Shown here one piece after another: positions 63,881 through 64,000 of a DNA stretch of 64,000 nt. Origin of the DNA: Bacillota bacterium. Lineage in GTDB: Bacteria > Bacillota > Clostridia > Lachnospirales > Lachnospiraceae. The DNA lies in contig JAEZTJ010000008.1 of assembly GCA_023421505.1 (NCBI GenBank), forward strand, positions 1-64,000. The letters run 5' to 3'. The position numbers were made by a program, and so were the translations under genes. Below the pieces are notes generated by a model. That model had not been told where the DNA came from, ran no database searches, and worked only from the letters and a program-made list of their open reading frames with translations. Position 1 is the first letter of the stretch, and the number at the start of each line of letters is the position of its first letter.

Positions 63881-64000
63881 TTACCTCCCTTTAGACAGCT
63901 TCTCCTCCAATATCTGTCTGAGCCTTTGCAAATCGTCTTCAGACAGCTTATCCTGTTCTACATAGTTTATGACCATTGAACTTAATGTGCCGTCATAGAA
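63881..64000 (-). CDS. blaI: BlaI/MecI-type repressor, C-terminal part only
   Basis: The last 39 codons of a gene run off the right end of the window. FYDGTLSSMVINYVEQ followed by KLSEDDLQRLRQILEEKL matches the C-terminal dimerisation part of BlaI/MecI repressors. The stop TAA overlaps the ribosome binding site of blaR1. The winged-helix domain and the protease cleavage site lie outside the window. Confidence 0.85.
   Translation of the reverse strand, partial: FYDGTLSSMVINYVEQDKLSEDDLQRLRQILEEKLSKGR

Noticed and set aside
1..64000. CRISPR arrays, tRNA or rRNA genes, transposase genes
   Set aside because: No regularly spaced direct repeats, cloverleaf tRNA sequences, rRNA segments or transposase frames were found by reading.

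Overview
The window comes from a low-GC, Gram-positive, endospore-forming anaerobe, most likely a member of the Lachnospiraceae (Lachnoclostridium/Anaerocolumna-like). The reasons are gene content and order (dcw cluster running into spoIIG-sigG, the priA-def-fmt-rsmB-rlmN-prpC-prkC-rsgA-rpe-thiN operon), frequent TTG starts, AGGAGG ribosome binding sites and a MurE with the DNPR motif of diaminopimelate peptidoglycan. The genus is inference. No rRNA, tRNA or CRISPR array was seen. Almost all genes lie on the minus strand; only two genes at the left edge and argG are on the plus strand.

Region 1 (1-3.5 kb): a small APH-fold kinase and a ROK sugar kinase on the plus strand, convergent with an MprF-like flippase-domain membrane protein. 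Region 2 (3.5-20.1 kb): cell-division and sporulation block. Reading along the minus strand it is mraZ, rsmH, ftsL, two class B PBPs (the second SpoVD-like), mraY, murD, ftsW, murA, ftsQ, ftsZ, then spoIIGA, sigE, sigG. MraZ has an array of operator repeats at its promoter. spoIIGA has a promoter with the long spacer typical of spoIIG. Region 3 (20.2-36.4 kb): murE, priA, def, fmt, a zinc peptidase, rsmB, rlmN, PP2C phosphatase, PASTA kinase, rsgA, rpe, thiN, ychF and lgt, all in one direction. This block couples translation-linked housekeeping with Ser/Thr signalling of cell-wall state.

Region 4 (36.7-46.9 kb): a DUF434 protein, a decayed ComEC-like fragment, an autoregulated TetR/nitroreductase pair, then a run containing comEA, an OmpR-type two-component system, a GerMN lipoprotein and comEC. 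Region 5 (46.9-53.8 kb): arginine synthesis (GNAT-argJ-argB-argD, divergent argG) with candidate ArgR boxes, plus maf. A large multi-stem palindromic element lies beside argD. Region 6 (53.8-58.2 kb): an orphan sugar-binding protein and a TetR-ABC exporter operon whose operator fills the spacer of a consensus promoter.

Region 7 (58.3-64 kb): a beta-lactam response locus related to mec/bla: blaI (only its C-terminus is in the window), blaR1, a MecA-like low-affinity PBP behind a promoter with BlaI-type operators, and a lipoprotein with an InlB repeat that is split by an in-frame TAG. This locus and several unexplained foldback repeats (around 42.2, 47.2 and 52.2 kb, and paired-hairpin elements at 3.3, 13.7 and 50.8 kb) are the most interesting parts of the window.
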